A stretch of DNA of 64,000 nucleotides, from positions 83,773,846 through 83,837,845 of the forward strand of contig CM051462.1 in the NCBI GenBank assembly GCA_028095005.1. The letters are read 5' to 3'. Origin of the DNA: Rhynchospora pubera. Lineage: Eukaryota; Streptophyta; Magnoliopsida; Poales; Cyperaceae. Of the stretch, positions 45,834-61,300 are shown piece after piece (within the stretch, counting starts at the first letter, position 1; each line of letters begins with the position of its first letter). The notes beneath the pieces are model-generated. The model saw nothing but the letters and a program-made list of their open reading frames with translations. It was not told the origin of the DNA and ran no database searches. The position numbers were made by a program, and so were the translations under genes.

Positions 45834-48305
45834 GTTATTTATTAAAAAATATTAGATTATACAAGGTACATGCACATATAAATTACAAAACATGCAATTC
45901 TAAGTATCATTTGAGCAATTCAATCATTTCTGAATTCATTCTCAATCATTTCATCACAATAATCTACAATTAAACTCTTATACTGTCTAGAATATGATTC
46001 ATGTGTTATTCATTCAAAAATATTTGATTATACATGGTAATTATGCATATCAAGTGAAAATAATGCAATTCTCAATATCATTTCAGCATTTTAATCATTT
46101 ATGGATTCATTCTAAGCCATTTCATCACACTAATGAACATTTAAACACTTTATAGTATCCCGAATATGATTCATATGTTACTTATTCAAAAAGATTGGAT
46201 TATACATGGTAATTACGCATATAAAGTGCCAATAATACAATTTTGAGTATCATTTGAGCATTTCAAATGTTTATGGATTCATTCTAAGTCATTTTATCAC
46301 AATAAACTACGTTTAAACTCTTTATACTGCCTTTTATGGATTCATTCTAAGCCATTTCATCGCACTAATGTACATTTAAACACTTTATAGTATCCTGAAT
46401 ATGATTCATATGTTATTTATTAAATAAGATTTGATTATACAAGATAGTTACGCATATAAATTGCAAATAATGCAATTCTCGGTATCATTTAAGCATTTCA
46501 ATCGTTTCTAGATTTATTCTAAGTCAATCCAACACAATAATCTATATTTAAACTCTTTATACTATCTATAATGTGACTCAAATTTATTTATTAAAAAAGA
46601 TTGGATTATACAAGGTAATTACGCATATAAATTGTAAATAATAGAATTCTGAGTGTTATTTGAGCATTTCAGTCGTTTCTGGATTCATTCTAAGTTATTT
46701 CATCTCAATAATTTCAATCTCAAATCTTTATACTGTCTAAAATATGATTCATATGTTATTTGTTCAGAAATATTGTATTATAAATATTAATTACATATAT
46801 AAAGTGCAAATGATGTAATTGTGAGTATCATTTGAGCATTTCAATAGTTTCTGGATTCTTTCTAAGTCATTTCATCAGAATAATCTACATTTAAACACTT
46901 TATACTGTCTAGATTATTATTCATGTCTTATTTATTAAAAAAGATTGGATTATAAATGGTAATGTTGCACATAAACTGCAAATAATGTAATTCAGAATAT
47001 CATTTGATTATTTCAATTGTTTCTACATTCATTCTAAGTTATTTTATCTCAATAATCTAAATTTAAACTCATTAAATTGTCGAGAATATGATGCATATGT
47101 TATTTATTGTGAAAGATTGGATGAAACATGGCAATTATGCATATAAAGTGCAAATAAAGCAATTCTAAGTATCATATGATCATTTGAATCACTTATGGGT
47201 TCATTCTAAATCATTTCATCACAATAACAGGCATTTAAATTCTTTATAATGTATAGAATATGATTCATATGTTATTTATTCAAAAAAATTGGATCATACA
47301 TGATAATTCCGATTTAAAGTGCAAATAATGCAATTGTGAGTATCATTTGAGCATTTTCATCGTTTCTGGATTCATTCTAAGTAATTTCAACAGAATAATC
47401 TACATTTAAACTCTTCGTATAGTCTAAAATATGATTCATATGTTATTCATTAAAAAATATTTGATTATACATGGTAATTACGCATATAAAATGCAAATAA
47501 TGTAATTCTGAGTATCTTTTGAGCATTTCAATCGTTTCTAGATTCATTCTAAGTTATTTCATCACAATAATGTACATTTAAACTCTTTATATTGTCTAGA
47601 TATTATTCATATGGTATTTATTCTGGAAGAGAGGATTTAAAATGGTAATTATGCATATATAGAGCAAATAATGCATTTGTGAGTATCATTTGAGTATTTC
47701 AATTGTTTCGGGATTCATTCTAAGTCATTTCATCGAAATAATTTACATTAAAACAACTTATACTATTTAGATGATGATTCTCATGTTATTTATTCAAAAA
47801 GATTGGAATATAAATTCTAGATACACTAATAAAGTGCAACTAATGCAATTCTGAGTGTCATTTGAGCATTTTAATCGTTTCTAGATTCATTCTAAGTCAT
47901 TTCATCTCAATAATCTATATTTGAACTCTTCATACTATCTAAAATATGATACATATGTTATTTATTCAGAATGATTGGATTATAAAAGTTAATTACGCAT
48001 ATAAAATGCAACTAATTCAATTTTGAATGTCATTTGAGCATTTCAATTGTTTCTGGATTCATACTAAGTCATTTCATCTCAATAATCTATATAATCACTT
48101 CATGCTGTCTAAAATATCATACATATGATATTTATTAAAAAAGATTGGATTATAAAAGTTAATTACGCATATAAATTTTTTTAGTGTCATTTGAGCATTT
48201 CAATTGTTTCTAGATTCATACTAAGACATTCCATCACAATAATCTACATTTAAACTTTTTATACTGTCCAGATTATGAGTCATATGATTTTTATTCAAAA
48301 AAATT

Positions 48306-50330
48306 GGATTATAAATGGTAATTATGCTTATAAAGTGCATATAATGCAATTATGAATTTCATTTCAGCATTTTCTGGAATATTTTTAAGTTATTTTGTCC
48401 AAATAATCTACATTTAAACTCTTTATACATTCTAGAATATGATGCATATGTTATTTGTTCAGAAAGATTGGTTTATACAAGGTAATTACGCATATAAATT
48501 GCAAATAATATAATTATGTGTATCATTTTAGCATAGCTAACTTTTCTGGATTTATTCTAAGACATTTTTTCGAAATAATCTATATTTAAACTCTTTATAC
48601 TCTCTAGATGAGATTCTTAAGTTATTTATTGAAAAAGATGGGATTATAAATGCTAGATACACTAATAAAGTGCAACTAAAGTAATTCTGAGTGTCATTTC
48701 AGCATTTTAATCGTTTCTGGATTCATTCTAAGTTATTTCATCTCAATAATCTATATTTAAACTCTTCATACTGTTTAAAATATGATACATATGTTATTTA
48801 TTCTGAAAAATTGGATTATAAAAGGTAATTACGCATATAGAGTGCAACTAATGAAATTTTGAGTGTCATTTGAGCATTTCAATTGGTTCTGGATTCATTC
48901 TAATTCATTTCATCACAATAATCAACATTTAAACACTTTATACTGTCCAGATTATGATTTATATGTTATTTATTCAAAAAGATAGGATTATAAATGGTAA
49001 TTACGCTTATAAACTTCATATAATGCAATTCTTACTATCATTTGATCATTTAAATCGTTTCTAGATTCATTCTAAGACATTTCATCTCAATAATCTACAT
49101 TTAAACACATTATACTGTCTAGAATATAATTCATATGTTATTTATTGAAAAATATTGTGTTATGCATTTCAATCGTTTCTGGATTTCAATCGTTTCAGCT
49201 TTTCAGCATTTCAATCGTTTCTGGATTCTATCTAAGTCATTTTGTCAAAATAATCAACATTTAAACACTTTAAAAATTCTAGTATACGATGCATATGTTA
49301 CTTATTCAGAAAGATAGGTTTATACATAGTAATTACGCATATAGAATGCAGATAATGTAATTCAGAGTATCATTTGAGCATTTCAACCTTTCCAGGATTC
49401 ATTCTAAGTCATTTCACTAGAATAATCTACATTTAAACACTTTATTCTATCTAAATTATGATTCATTTGTTATTTATTGAGAAGGATTGGATTATAAATG
49501 TTAGTTACGCTAATAAAGTGCAACTAATGCAATTCTGAGTGTCAATTGAGCATTTCAATCTTTTCTGGATTCATTCTAAGTCATTCCATCACAATAATCT
49601 ACATTAAAACACTTTATACTGACCAGATTATGCTTCATATGATAGTTATTAAAAACAGATAGGATTATAAATGGAAATTACGCTTATAAAGTGCATATAA
49701 TGTAATTCTAAGTATCATTTGAGCATTTCAATTGTTTCTGGATACATACTAAGTCATTCCATCACAATAATCTACATTTAAAACTTTTTACACTGTCCAG
49801 ATTATGATTCATATGTTATTTATTCAAAAAAATTGGATTATATATGGTAATTACGCTTATAAAAAGCATATAATGCAATTCGGAGTATCATTTGATCATA
49901 TCAATTGTTTCTGGATTCATTACTAGTCATTTCTTCTCAATAATCTACGTTTAAACTCTTTATACTGTCTAAAATATGATTCATGTGTTATTTATTTAGA
50001 AATATTGGATTATAAAAGGTAATTACACATATAAAGTGCAACTAATGCAATTCCAAGTATCATTTGAGCATTTCAATTGTTTCTGGATTAAATAACACAT
50101 GAATCATATTTTAGACAGTATAGTTTGCATTCTAAGTCAATTTGATACTAATTCAATTCTGAGTGTCATTTGAACATTTCAATTTTTTTTGGATTCATTC
50201 TAAGTCATTCATCACAATAATCTACATTTAAGCACTTTATACTATCCAGATTATGATTAATATGTTATTTAGTCAAAAAGATTAGATTATAAATGATAAT
50301 TACGCATATAAAGTGCAAATAATGTAATTC
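48306..50330 (+). repeat. Satellite segmental duplication, copy 1
   Basis: Almost identical to about 53800-55824 at a constant offset of 5494 bp (close to 32 monomers). Differences are rare: for example ACATAGTAATT at 49323 versus ACGTATTAATT at 54817. The identity far exceeds that between neighbouring monomers, so the block was copied recently. Confidence 0.85.
49961..50122. repeat. 33-bp perfect inverted repeat within the satellite
   Basis: 49961-49993 (TATACTGTCTAAAATATGAT and onward) is exactly complementary to 50090-50122, where a piece of monomer is inverted. The same arrangement appears 5494 bp further on, at 55455-55487 and 55584-55616, so the inversion preceded the duplication. Confidence 0.85.
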
Positions 50331-51530
50331 TGAGTGTCATTTGAGCATTAAATTATTCCTGGATTCATATTAAGTCATTTGATCACAATAATCTACATTT
50401 AAACTTTTTTACTGTCCAAAATATGATTCCTATGATATCTATCCAAAACTATTGGATTATTAATGGTTATTACGCTTATAATGTCCAGATTATGATTCAT
50501 ATGTTATTTTTTTTCAAAATGATTGGATCATTTGATACTTATTCAATTCTGAGTGTCATTTGAACATTTCAATTTTTTTTGGATTCATTCTAAGTCATTT
50601 CATCACAATAATCGACATTTAAGCACTTTATACTGTCCAGATTATGATTCATATGTTATTTGTTCAAAAAGATTAGATTATAAATGATAATTACGCATAT
50701 AAAATGCAAATAATGTAATTCTGAGTATCATTTGATTATTTCAACCGTTTCTAGATTCATTCTAAGTCATTTTATCTCAATAATCTACATTTTAACTCTG
50801 TATACTGATCATAATATGATTCATATGTTATTAATTCAAAATTATTGTATAATACTTGGCAATTACACATACAAAGTGCAAATAATATAATTCTGAGTAT
50901 CATTTCAGCATTTCAGCTGTTTCGGGATTCTTTCTAAGTCATTTTTTCAAAATAATCTATATTGAAAACTCTTTATAAATTCTATAATACGATGCATATG
51001 TTTTTTTTTCAGAAAGATAGGTTTATACATGGTAATTACGCATATAAAGTCCAAATAATGTAATTCTAAGTATCATTTGAGCATTTCAACCTTTCCAGGA
51101 TTCATTCTAAGTCATTTCATAAGAACAATCTACATTTAAACCCTTTATTCTATCTAGATTATGATTCATATGCTTTTTATTCAAAAAATTAGATTATAAA
51201 TATTAATCACGCTTATAAAGTGCAACTAATGCAATTCTGAGTGACATTTGAGCATTTCAATCTTTTTTGGATTCATTCTAAGTCATTCCATCACAATAAT
51301 ATACATTTAAACACATTATACTGTCGAGATTATGATTCATATTTTATTTATTAAAAAATGGATTATAAATGGTAATTACGCATATAAAGTGCATATAATG
51401 CAATTCTGAGTATCATTTGATCATTTCAATCGTTTCTGGATTCATTCGAAGTCATGTCATCTCAATAATCTATATTTAAACTCCTTATACTGTCAATAAT
51501 TATATTCATATGTTATTTATTCAAAATAGA
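50330..51530 (+). repeat. Second satellite duplication, offset about 2266 bp
   Basis: Matches about 52595-53797, including an aberrant part (CTATGATATCTATCCAAAAC at 50430 and 52697) not shared by ordinary monomers. The same region from about 50727 onward also matches 55825-57730 at an offset of about 5102 bp. Confidence 0.75.
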
Positions 51531-53799
51531 TTGGATTTTAAATGGTAATTAGACTTAGAAAGTGCAAATAATGTAATTCTAAGTATCATTTGAGCATTTG
51601 AATCGTTTCTGGATTCATTTTAAGTCATTTCATTACATTAATCTATATTTAAACTCTTTATACTGTTTAGAATATGATTCAAATGTTGTTAAAAAAAAAA
51701 TATTGGATTATACATGACAATTACTCGTATAATATGCAAATAATGCAATTATGAGTATCATTTGAGTATTTCAATCGTTTCTAGATTCATTCTAAGTCAT
51801 TTCATCACAATAATGTACATTTAAACTCTTTATACCGTCTAGAATATTATCCGTATGGTATTTATTTTGAAAGATATGATTTTACATCGTAATTACGCAT
51901 AAATAAAGCAAATAATGCAATCCTGAGTATCATTTGAGTATTTCAAATTTTCTGGATTCATTCTAAGTCATTTCATCTCAATAATCTAAATTTAAACTCT
52001 TTATACTGTCTAAAATATGATTCATATGTAATTTATTCGGAAAGATTGGATGATAAAAGATAATTACACATATAAAGTGCAACTACTGCAATTCTGAGTG
52101 TTATTTGAGTATTCAATCGTTTCTGGATTAATTCTAAGTGATTCCATCACTATAATCTGCATTTAAACTCATTATACTGTCCAGATTATTATTCAAACAT
52201 TATTTATTCAAAAAAAAATGGATTATAAATGGTAATTATGTTCGTAAAGTGAATGTAATACAATTCTGAGTATCATTTGATCATTTCTATCGTTTCTGGA
52301 TCATTCTAACTCATTTCATCACAATAATCTACATTTCATCACAATTATGATTCATATGTTATTTATTCCAAAAGATTGGATTATATACAGTAATTACGCT
52401 TATAAAGTGCATATAATGCAATTGTGAGTATCAGTTGATCGTATCAATCATTTCTGGATTCATTACTAGTCATTTCATCTCAATAATCTAAGATTAAACT
52501 TTTTATACTGTCTAAAATATGATTCATATGTTATTTCTTCAGAAATATTGATTATAAAAGGTAATTACGCACGTAAAGTGCAACTAATGCAATTCTGAGT
52601 GTCATTTGAGCTTTAAATTGTTCCTGGATTCATATTAAGTCATTTGATCACAATAATCTACATTTAAACTTTTTTACTGTCCGAAATATGATTCCTATGA
52701 TATCTATCCAAAACTATTGGGTTATTATTGGTTATTACGCTTATAATGTCCAGATTATGATTCATATGTTATTTTTTTCAAAATGATTGGATCATTTGAT
52801 ACTAATTCAATTCTGAGTGTCATTTGAACATTTCAATTTTTTTTTTGGATTCATTCTAAGTCATTTCATCACAATAATCTACATTTAAGCACTTTATACT
52901 GTCCAGATTATGATTCATATGTTATTTATTCAAAAAGATTAGATTATAAATGATAATTACGCATATAAATTGCAAATAATGTAATTCTGAGTATCATTTG
53001 ATTATTTCAACCGTTTCTAGATTCATTCTAAGTCATTTCTTCTCAATAATCTACATTTTAACTCTGTATACTGTTCATAATATGATTCATATGTTATTAA
53101 TTCAAAAATATTGTATAATACTTGGCAATTACACATATAAAGTGCAAATAATATAATTCTGAGTATCATTTCAGCATCTCAGCTGTTTCGGGATTCTTTC
53201 TAAGTCATTTTTTCAAAATAATCTATATTGAAAACTCTTTATAAATTCTATAATACGATGCATATGTTATTTTTTCAGAAAGATAGGTTTATACATGGTA
53301 ATTACGCATATAAACTCCAAATAATGTAATTCTAAGTATCATTTGAGCATTTCAACCTTTCCAGGATTCATTCTAAGTCATTTCATAAGAATAATCTACA
53401 TTTAAAACCTTTATTCTATCTAGATTATGATTCATATGCTTTTTATTCAAAAAATTAGATTATTAATATTAATCACGCTTATAAAGTGCAACTAATGCAA
53501 TTCTGAGTGACATTTGAGCATTTCAATCTTTTTTGGATTCATTCTAAGTCATTCCATCACAATAATATACATTTAAACACATTATACTGTCGAGATTATG
53601 ATTCATATGTTATTTATTAAAAAAATGGATTATAAATGGTAATTACGCATATAAAGTGCATATAATGCAATTCTGAGTATCATTTGATCATTTCAATCGT
53701 TTCTGGATTCATTCGAAGTCATGTCATCTCAATAATCTATATTTAAACTCTTTATACTGTCAATAATATGATTCATATGTTTTTTATTCAAAATAGATT

Positions 53800-55824
53800 G
53801 GATTATAAATGGTAATTATGCTTATAAAGTGCATATAATGCAATTATGAATTTCATTTCAGCATTTTCTGGAATATTTTTAAGTTATTTTGTCCAAATAA
53901 TCTACATTTAAACTCTTTATACATTCTAGAATATGATGCATATGTTATTTGTTCAGAAAGATTGGTTTATACAAGGTAATTACGCATATAAATTGCAAAT
54001 AATATAATTATGTGTATCATTTTAGCATAGCTAACTTTTCTGGATTTATTCTAAGACATTTTTTCGAAATAATCTATATTTAAACTCTTTATACTCTCTA
54101 GATGAGATTCTTAAGTTATTTATTGAAAAAGATGGGATTATAAATGCTAGATACACTAATAAAGTGCAACTAAAGTAATTCTGAGTGTCATTTCAGCATT
54201 TTAATCGTTTCTGGATTCATTCTAAGTTATTTCATCTCAATAATCTATATTTAAACTCTTCATACTGTTTAAAATATGATACATATGTTATTTATTCTGA
54301 AAAATTGGATTATAAAAGGTAATTACGCATATAGAGTGCAACTAATGAAATTTTGAGTGTCATTTGAGCATTTCAATTGGTTCTGGATTCATTCTAATTC
54401 ATTTCATCACAATAATCAACATTTAAACACTTTATACTGTCCAGATTATGATTTATATGTTATTTATTCAAAAAGATAGGATTATAAATGGTAATTACGC
54501 TTATAAACTTCATATAATGCAATTCTTACTATCATTTGATCATTTAAATCGTTTCTAGATTCATTCTAAGACATTTCATCTCAATAATCTACATTTAAAC
54601 ACATTATACTGTCTAGAATATAATTCATATGTTATTTATTGAAAAATATTGTGTTATGCATTTCAATCGTTTCTGGATTTCAATCGTTTCAGCTTTTCAG
54701 CATTTCAATCGTTTCTGGATTCTATCTAAGTCATTTTGTCAAAATAATCAACATTTAAACACTTTAAAAATTCTAGTATACGATGCATATGTTACTTATT
54801 CAGAAAGATAGGTTTATACGTATTAATTACGCATATAGAATGCAGATAATGTAATTCAGAGTATCATTTGAGCATTTCAACCTTTCCAGGATTCATTCTA
54901 AGTCATTTCACTAGAATAATCTACATTTAAACACTTTATTCTATCTAAATTATGATTCATTTGTTATTTATTGAGAAGGATTGAATTATAAATGTTAGTT
55001 ACGCTAATAAAGTGCAACTAATGCAATTCTGAGTGTCAATTGAGCATTTCAATCTTTTCTGGATTCATTCTAAGTCATTCCATCACAATAATCTACATTA
55101 AAACACTTTATACTGACCAGATTATGCTTCATATGATAGTTATTAAAAACAGATAGGATTATAAATGGAAATTACGCTTATAAAGTGCATATAATGTAAT
55201 TCTAAGTATCATTTGAGCATTTCAATTGTTTCTGGATACATACTAAGTCATTCCATCACAATAATCTACATTTAAAACTTTTTACACTGTCCAGATTATG
55301 ATTCATATGTTATTTATTCAAAAAAATTGGATTATATATGGTAATTACGCTTATAAAAAGCATATAATGCAATTCGGAGTATCATTTGATCATATCAATT
55401 GTTTCTGGATTCATTACTAGTCATTTCTTCTCAATAATCTACGTTTAAACTCTTTATACTGTCTAAAATATGATTCATGTGTTATTTATTTAGAAATATT
55501 GGATTATAAAAGGTAATTACACATATAAAGTGCAACTAATGCAATTCCAAGTATCATTTGAGCATTTCAATTGTTTCTGGATTAAATAACACATGAATCA
55601 TATTTTAGACAGTATAGTTTGCATTCTAAGTCAATTTGATACTAATTCAATTCTGAGTGTCATTTGAACATTTCAATTTTTTTTGGATTCATTCTAAGTC
55701 ATTCATCACAATAATCTACATTTAAGCACTTTATACTATCCAGATTATGATTAATATGTTATTTAGTCAAAAAGATTAGATTATAAATGATAATTACGCA
55801 TATAAAGTGCAAATAATGTAATTC
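53800..55824 (+). repeat. Satellite segmental duplication, copy 2
   Basis: Partner of 48306-50330. At its right edge it continues into a copy of 50727 onward, skipping about 392 bp found in copy 1, so the boundary marks a deletion or an unequal exchange. Confidence 0.85.
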
Positions 55825-57765
55825 TGAGTATCATTTGATTATTTCAACCTTTTCTAGATTCATTCTAAGTCATTTAATCTCAATAATCTACATTTTAACT
55901 CTGTATACTGTTCATATATTGATTCATATGTTATTAATTCAAAAATATTGTATAATACTTGGCAATTACACATATAAAGTGCAAATAATATAATTCTGAG
56001 TATCATTTCAGCATCTCTGCTGTTTCGGGATTCTTTCTAAGTCATTTTTTCAAAATAATCTATATTGAAAAGTCTTTATAAATTCTATAATACGATGCAT
56101 ATGTTATTTTTTCAGAAAGATAGGTTTATACATGGTAATTACGCATATAAACTCCAAATAATGTAATTCTAAGTATCATTTGAGCATTTCAACCTTTCCA
56201 GGATTCATTCTAAGTCATTTCATAAGAATAATCTACATTTAAACCCTTTATTCTATCTAGATTATGATTCATATGCTTTTTATTCAAAAAATTAGATTAT
56301 AAATATTAATCACGCTTATAAAGTGCAACTAATGCAATTCTCAGTGACATTTGAGCATTTCAATCTGTTTTGGATTCATTCTAAGTCATTCCATCACAAT
56401 AATATACATTTAAACACATTATAATGTCGAGATTATGATTCATATGTTATTTATTAAAAAAATTGATTATAAATGGTAATTACGCATATAAAGTGCATAT
56501 AATGCAATTCTGAGTATCATTTGATCATTTCAATCGTTTCTGGATTCATTCGAAGTCATGCCATCTCAATAATCTATATTTAAACTCTTTATACTGTCAA
56601 TAATATGATTCATATGTTATTTATTCAAAATAGATTGGATTTTAAATGGTAATTACACTTAGAAAGTGCAAATAATGTAATTCTAAGTATCATTTGAGCA
56701 TTTGAATCGTTTCTGGATTCATTTTAAGTCATTTCATTACATTAATCTATATTTAAACTCTTTATACTGTTTAGAATATGATTCAAATGTTGTTAATAAA
56801 AAAAATATTGGATTATACATGACAATTACTCGTATAATATGCAAATAATGCAATTATGAGTATCATTTGAGTATTTCAATCGTTTATAGATTCATTCTAA
56901 GTCATTTCATCACAATAATGTACATTTAAACTATTTATACTGTCTAGAATATTATCCGTATGGTATTTATTTTGAAAGATATGATTTTACATCGTAATTA
57001 CGCATAAATAAAGCAAATAATGCAATCCTGAGTATCATTTGAGTATTTCAATCTTTTCTGGATTCATTCTAAGTCATTTCATCTCAATAATCTAAATTTA
57101 AACTCTTTATACTTTCTAAAATATGATTCATATGTAATTTATTCAGAAAGATTGGATGATAAAAGATAATTACACATATAAAGTGCAACTACTGCAATTC
57201 TGAGTGTTATTTGAGTATTCAATCGTTTCTGGATTAATTCTAAGTGATTCCATCACTATAATCTGCATTTAAACTCATTATACTGTCCAGATTATGATTC
57301 AAACATTATTTATTCAAAAAAATTGGATTATAAATGGTAATTATGTTTGTAAAGTGAATGTAATACAATTCTGAGTATCATTTGATCATTTCTATCGTTT
57401 CTGGGTCATTCTAACTCATTTCATCACAATAATCTACATTTCATCACAATTATGATTCATATGTTATTTATTCCAAAAGATTGGATTATATACGGTAATT
57501 ACGCTAATAAAGTGCATATAATGCAATTGTGAGTATCAGTTGATCATATCAATCATTTCTGGATTCATTACTAGTCATTTCATCTCAATAATCTAAGATT
57601 AAACTTTTGATACTGTCTAAAGTATGATTCATATGTTATTTCTTCAGAAATATTGATTATAAAAGGTAATTACGCACATAAAGTGCAACTAATGCAATTC
57701 TGAGTGTCATTTGAGCATTAAATTGTTCCTGGATTCATATTAAGTCATTTGATCACAATAATCTA

Positions 57766-58110
57766 CATTCTAAGTCATTTCATCTCAATAATCTAAATTT
57801 AAACTCTTTATACTGTCTAAAGTATGATTCATATGTAATTTATTCAGAAAGATTGGATGATAAAAGATAATTACACATATAAAGTGCAACTACTGCAATT
57901 CTCAGTGTTATTTGAGCATTCAATCGTTTCTGGCTTAATTCTAAGTCATTCCATCACTATAATCTACATTTAAACTCTTTATACTGTCCAGATTATGATT
58001 CATACATTATTTATTCAAAAAAATTGGATTATAAATGGTAATTACGTTTGTAAAGTGAATGTAATACAATTCTGAGTATCATTTGATCATTTCTATTGTT
58101 TCTGGATCAT
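57766..58110 (+). repeat. Third, shorter satellite duplication
   Basis: Matches 57065-57410 at an offset of about 701 bp (four monomers) and, more distantly in position, 51963-52305. The words GGATGATAAAAGATAATTAC and AACTACTGCAATTCT mark all three copies. Confidence 0.7.
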
Positions 58111-58123
58111 TCCAACTCATTTC

Positions 58124-58325
58124 GGGTGTGTTTGGTTGGAGTGGGAATAGGTAATAGGAATAGAGAAAAGCCTATTCCTTATTCCTTATCCAAATTCCTT
58201 GGTTTTGCTAGAATATGGATAAGGGCCAGAATAAGTCCAAATTTCCTATTCCTTAGTTATTTACTTTTCACCGGAATAAGGAATAAGTCCCTTATTCCTT
58301 ATTCCCACTCCATCCAAACACACCC
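58124..58325. mobile_element. Tourist/Harbinger-like MITE inserted in the satellite
   Basis: About 202 bp with ends GGGTGTGTTTGGTTGGAGTG and mirrored CACTCCATCCAAACACACCC, then GGAATAGG/CCTTATTCC words through the centre. The monomer is interrupted between ACTCATTTC and TCATCTCAATA, so at most 2-3 bases are duplicated. The GTGTTTGG ends resemble Harbinger-type MITEs. Confidence 0.8.
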
Positions 58326-61300
58326 GTCATCTCAATAATCTACATTTAAACTCTTTATACTGTCTACAATATGATTCATATGTTAGTTATTCATAAAAGA
58401 TTGGATTATAAATGGTAATTACGCTTATAAAGTGCATGTAAAGCAATTCAGAGTATCATTTCAGCATTTCAATCGTTTCTGAATTATTTCTAAGTTATTT
58501 TGTCCAAATAATCTACATTTTAACTCTTTATACATTCTAGAGTATGATGCATATGTTATTTCTTCTGAAAGATTGGTTTATAAATGGTAATTACACATTT
58601 AAAGTGCAAGTCATGCAATGCTGAATATCATTTGTAAATTTCAAATGTTTCTGGATTCATTCTAACTCATTTCATCACAATAAACTACATTTAAACACTT
58701 TATACTGTCTGTAATGTGATTCATCTGTTATCTATCAAAAAAGACTTCATTATACATGGTAATTACGCATATAAAGTGCAAATAATGCAATTCTGAGTGT
58801 CATTTGAGCAATTCAATCATTTCAGGATTCATTCTAAGTCATTCCATTACAACAGTTTACATTAAAACTCTTTATACTGTCTAGAATATGATTCAAATGT
58901 TATTTATTCTAAAAAAATGGATTATTCATAGTAATTACGCATATAACATGCAAATCAATTCTGAGTGTTATTTGAGTAATTCAATCGTTTCAGGATTCAT
59001 TCTAGGTTATTTCATCACAATAATCTAAATTTAAAGTACAAATAATGTAATTATGAGTGTCATTTGAGCATATCAATCGTTTCTGGATTCATTTATTAAT
59101 TACGTATATAAAATGAAAATAATGTAATTGTGAGTATCATTTGATTAGAATAATCTACATTTAAACACTTTATTCTGTCTATGTTATGATTCATATATTA
59201 TTTATTGAAAAATATTGGATTATAAAACGTAATTACGCATATAAAGTGCAACAAATGCAATTCTGAGTGTCATTTGAGCATTTCTATCATTTCTAAGTCA
59301 TTTCATCACAATAATCTACATTTAAACTATTTTTACTGTCTATAGTATGATTCAAATGTTATGTAATAAAAAAGAATAGATTATACATGGTTATTACACA
59401 TTTAAAGTGCAAATAATGCAATTCTGATTGTCATTTGAGCGTTTCGATCGTTTCTGGATTCAATCTAAATCATTTCATCTCAATAATCTACTTTTAAAAT
59501 CTTTATACTGTTTAGAATATGATTCAAATGTCATTTATTCAGAAATATTGGATTATAAATGGTAATTGCGAATATAAATTTCAAATAATGCAATTTTGTG
59601 TGTCATTTGAGCATTTCAATCGTTTATGGATTCATTCTAAGACATTTCATCACAATAAACTACATTTAAACCCTTTATACTATCTGTAATGTGATTCATA
59701 TGTTATTTATTAAAAAAGATTTGATTATACATGGTAATTATGCATATAAAATGCAAATAATGCAATTCTGATCACCGTTTGAGCATTTCAATTGTTTCTG
59801 GATTCATTCTAATTCATTTCAACACAATAATCTACATGTAGACTCTTTATACTGTCTGGAATATGATTCAAATATTACATATTCATTTCAATTGTTTCTG
59901 AATTCAATATAAGTCATTTAATCTAAATAACCTACATCTAAATAATCTAAATAACCTACATTTAACCTACATTTCACTGTTATTTATTCAAAAAAAATTG
60001 AATTATACATGGTTATTACAATATAAATTGAAAATATGGTAATTCTGAGTGTCATTTGAGCATTTCAATCATTTCTAGATTCTAATTTTTATAATCTAAT
60101 TTTTAACTCTTTATATTGTCTACAATATAAAAGTAAATTAGGCATATAAATTGTGTTTAATGTAATTTTGAATATATTTGAGCTTTTAAATCGTTTCCTT
60201 ATTCATTCTAGGTCATTTCATTAGAATAATCTACATTTAAACACTTTATTCTGTCTATATTATGATTCATATTTTATTTATTCAGAAATATTGGATTATA
60301 ATTGTTAATTATGCTTATAACTTGCAAATAATGCAATTCTGAGTGTAATTTGATAATTTCAATTGTTTTGGATTTCATTCTTAGTCATTTCATCCCAATA
60401 ATAAACATTTAAACTTTTTATACTGTCTATAATATGATTCTTATATTATTTATTCAAAAAGATTCGATTATAAATGGTAATTACGCTTATAAAGTGCAAA
60501 TAATATAATTCTGAGTATCATTTAAGCCTTTCAATCGTTTCTGGATTCATTCTACGTCATTCCATCACAATAATCTACATTTAAACTCATTATACTGTCT
60601 AGATTATGATTTATATGTTATTTATTCAAAACATTGGATTATAAGTGTTCATTACGCTTATAAAGTGCATATAATGCAATTCTGAGTATCCTTTGAGCAT
60701 TTGAATCATTTCAAGATTCATTCTAAGCTATTTTATCACAATAATCTACATTTAAACTCTTTATACTTTCTAGAATATGATTCATATGATATTTGTTCAA
60801 AAATATTGAATTATACATGGTAATTACGGATATAAAATGCAAATAATGCAATTATGAGTATCATTTGAGCATTTGAATCATTTCTGGTTTCATTTTAAGT
60901 TGTTTCATCTCAATATTCTACATTTCAACTCTTTATACAGCCTTGAATATGATTTATAATGTTGTTTATTCAGAAAGATTAGATTATAAATGGTAATTAC
61001 ATATATAAAGTGCAAATAATCTAATTCTGAGTATCATTGGAGCATTTCAATCGTTTCTGGACTTATTCTAAGTTATTTCATCACAATAACCTACAGTTAA
61101 ACTCTTTATATTTTCTAGAATATTATTCATATGTTATTTATTCAAAATAATTGGTTTATACTTGGTAATTACGCATATAAAGTGCAAATAATGCAATTCT
61201 GCGTATCATATGAGAATTTCAATCATTTCTGGATTCATTCTAAGTCATTCCATTACGATAATCTACATTTGAAGTCTTTATAATGTCTAGATTATGATTC

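Noticed and set aside
49135..54811. Identical 60-codon frames at 49135-49317 and 54629-54811
   Set aside because: They lie within satellite monomers and are identical only because the block was duplicated; the peptide has no protein-like features.
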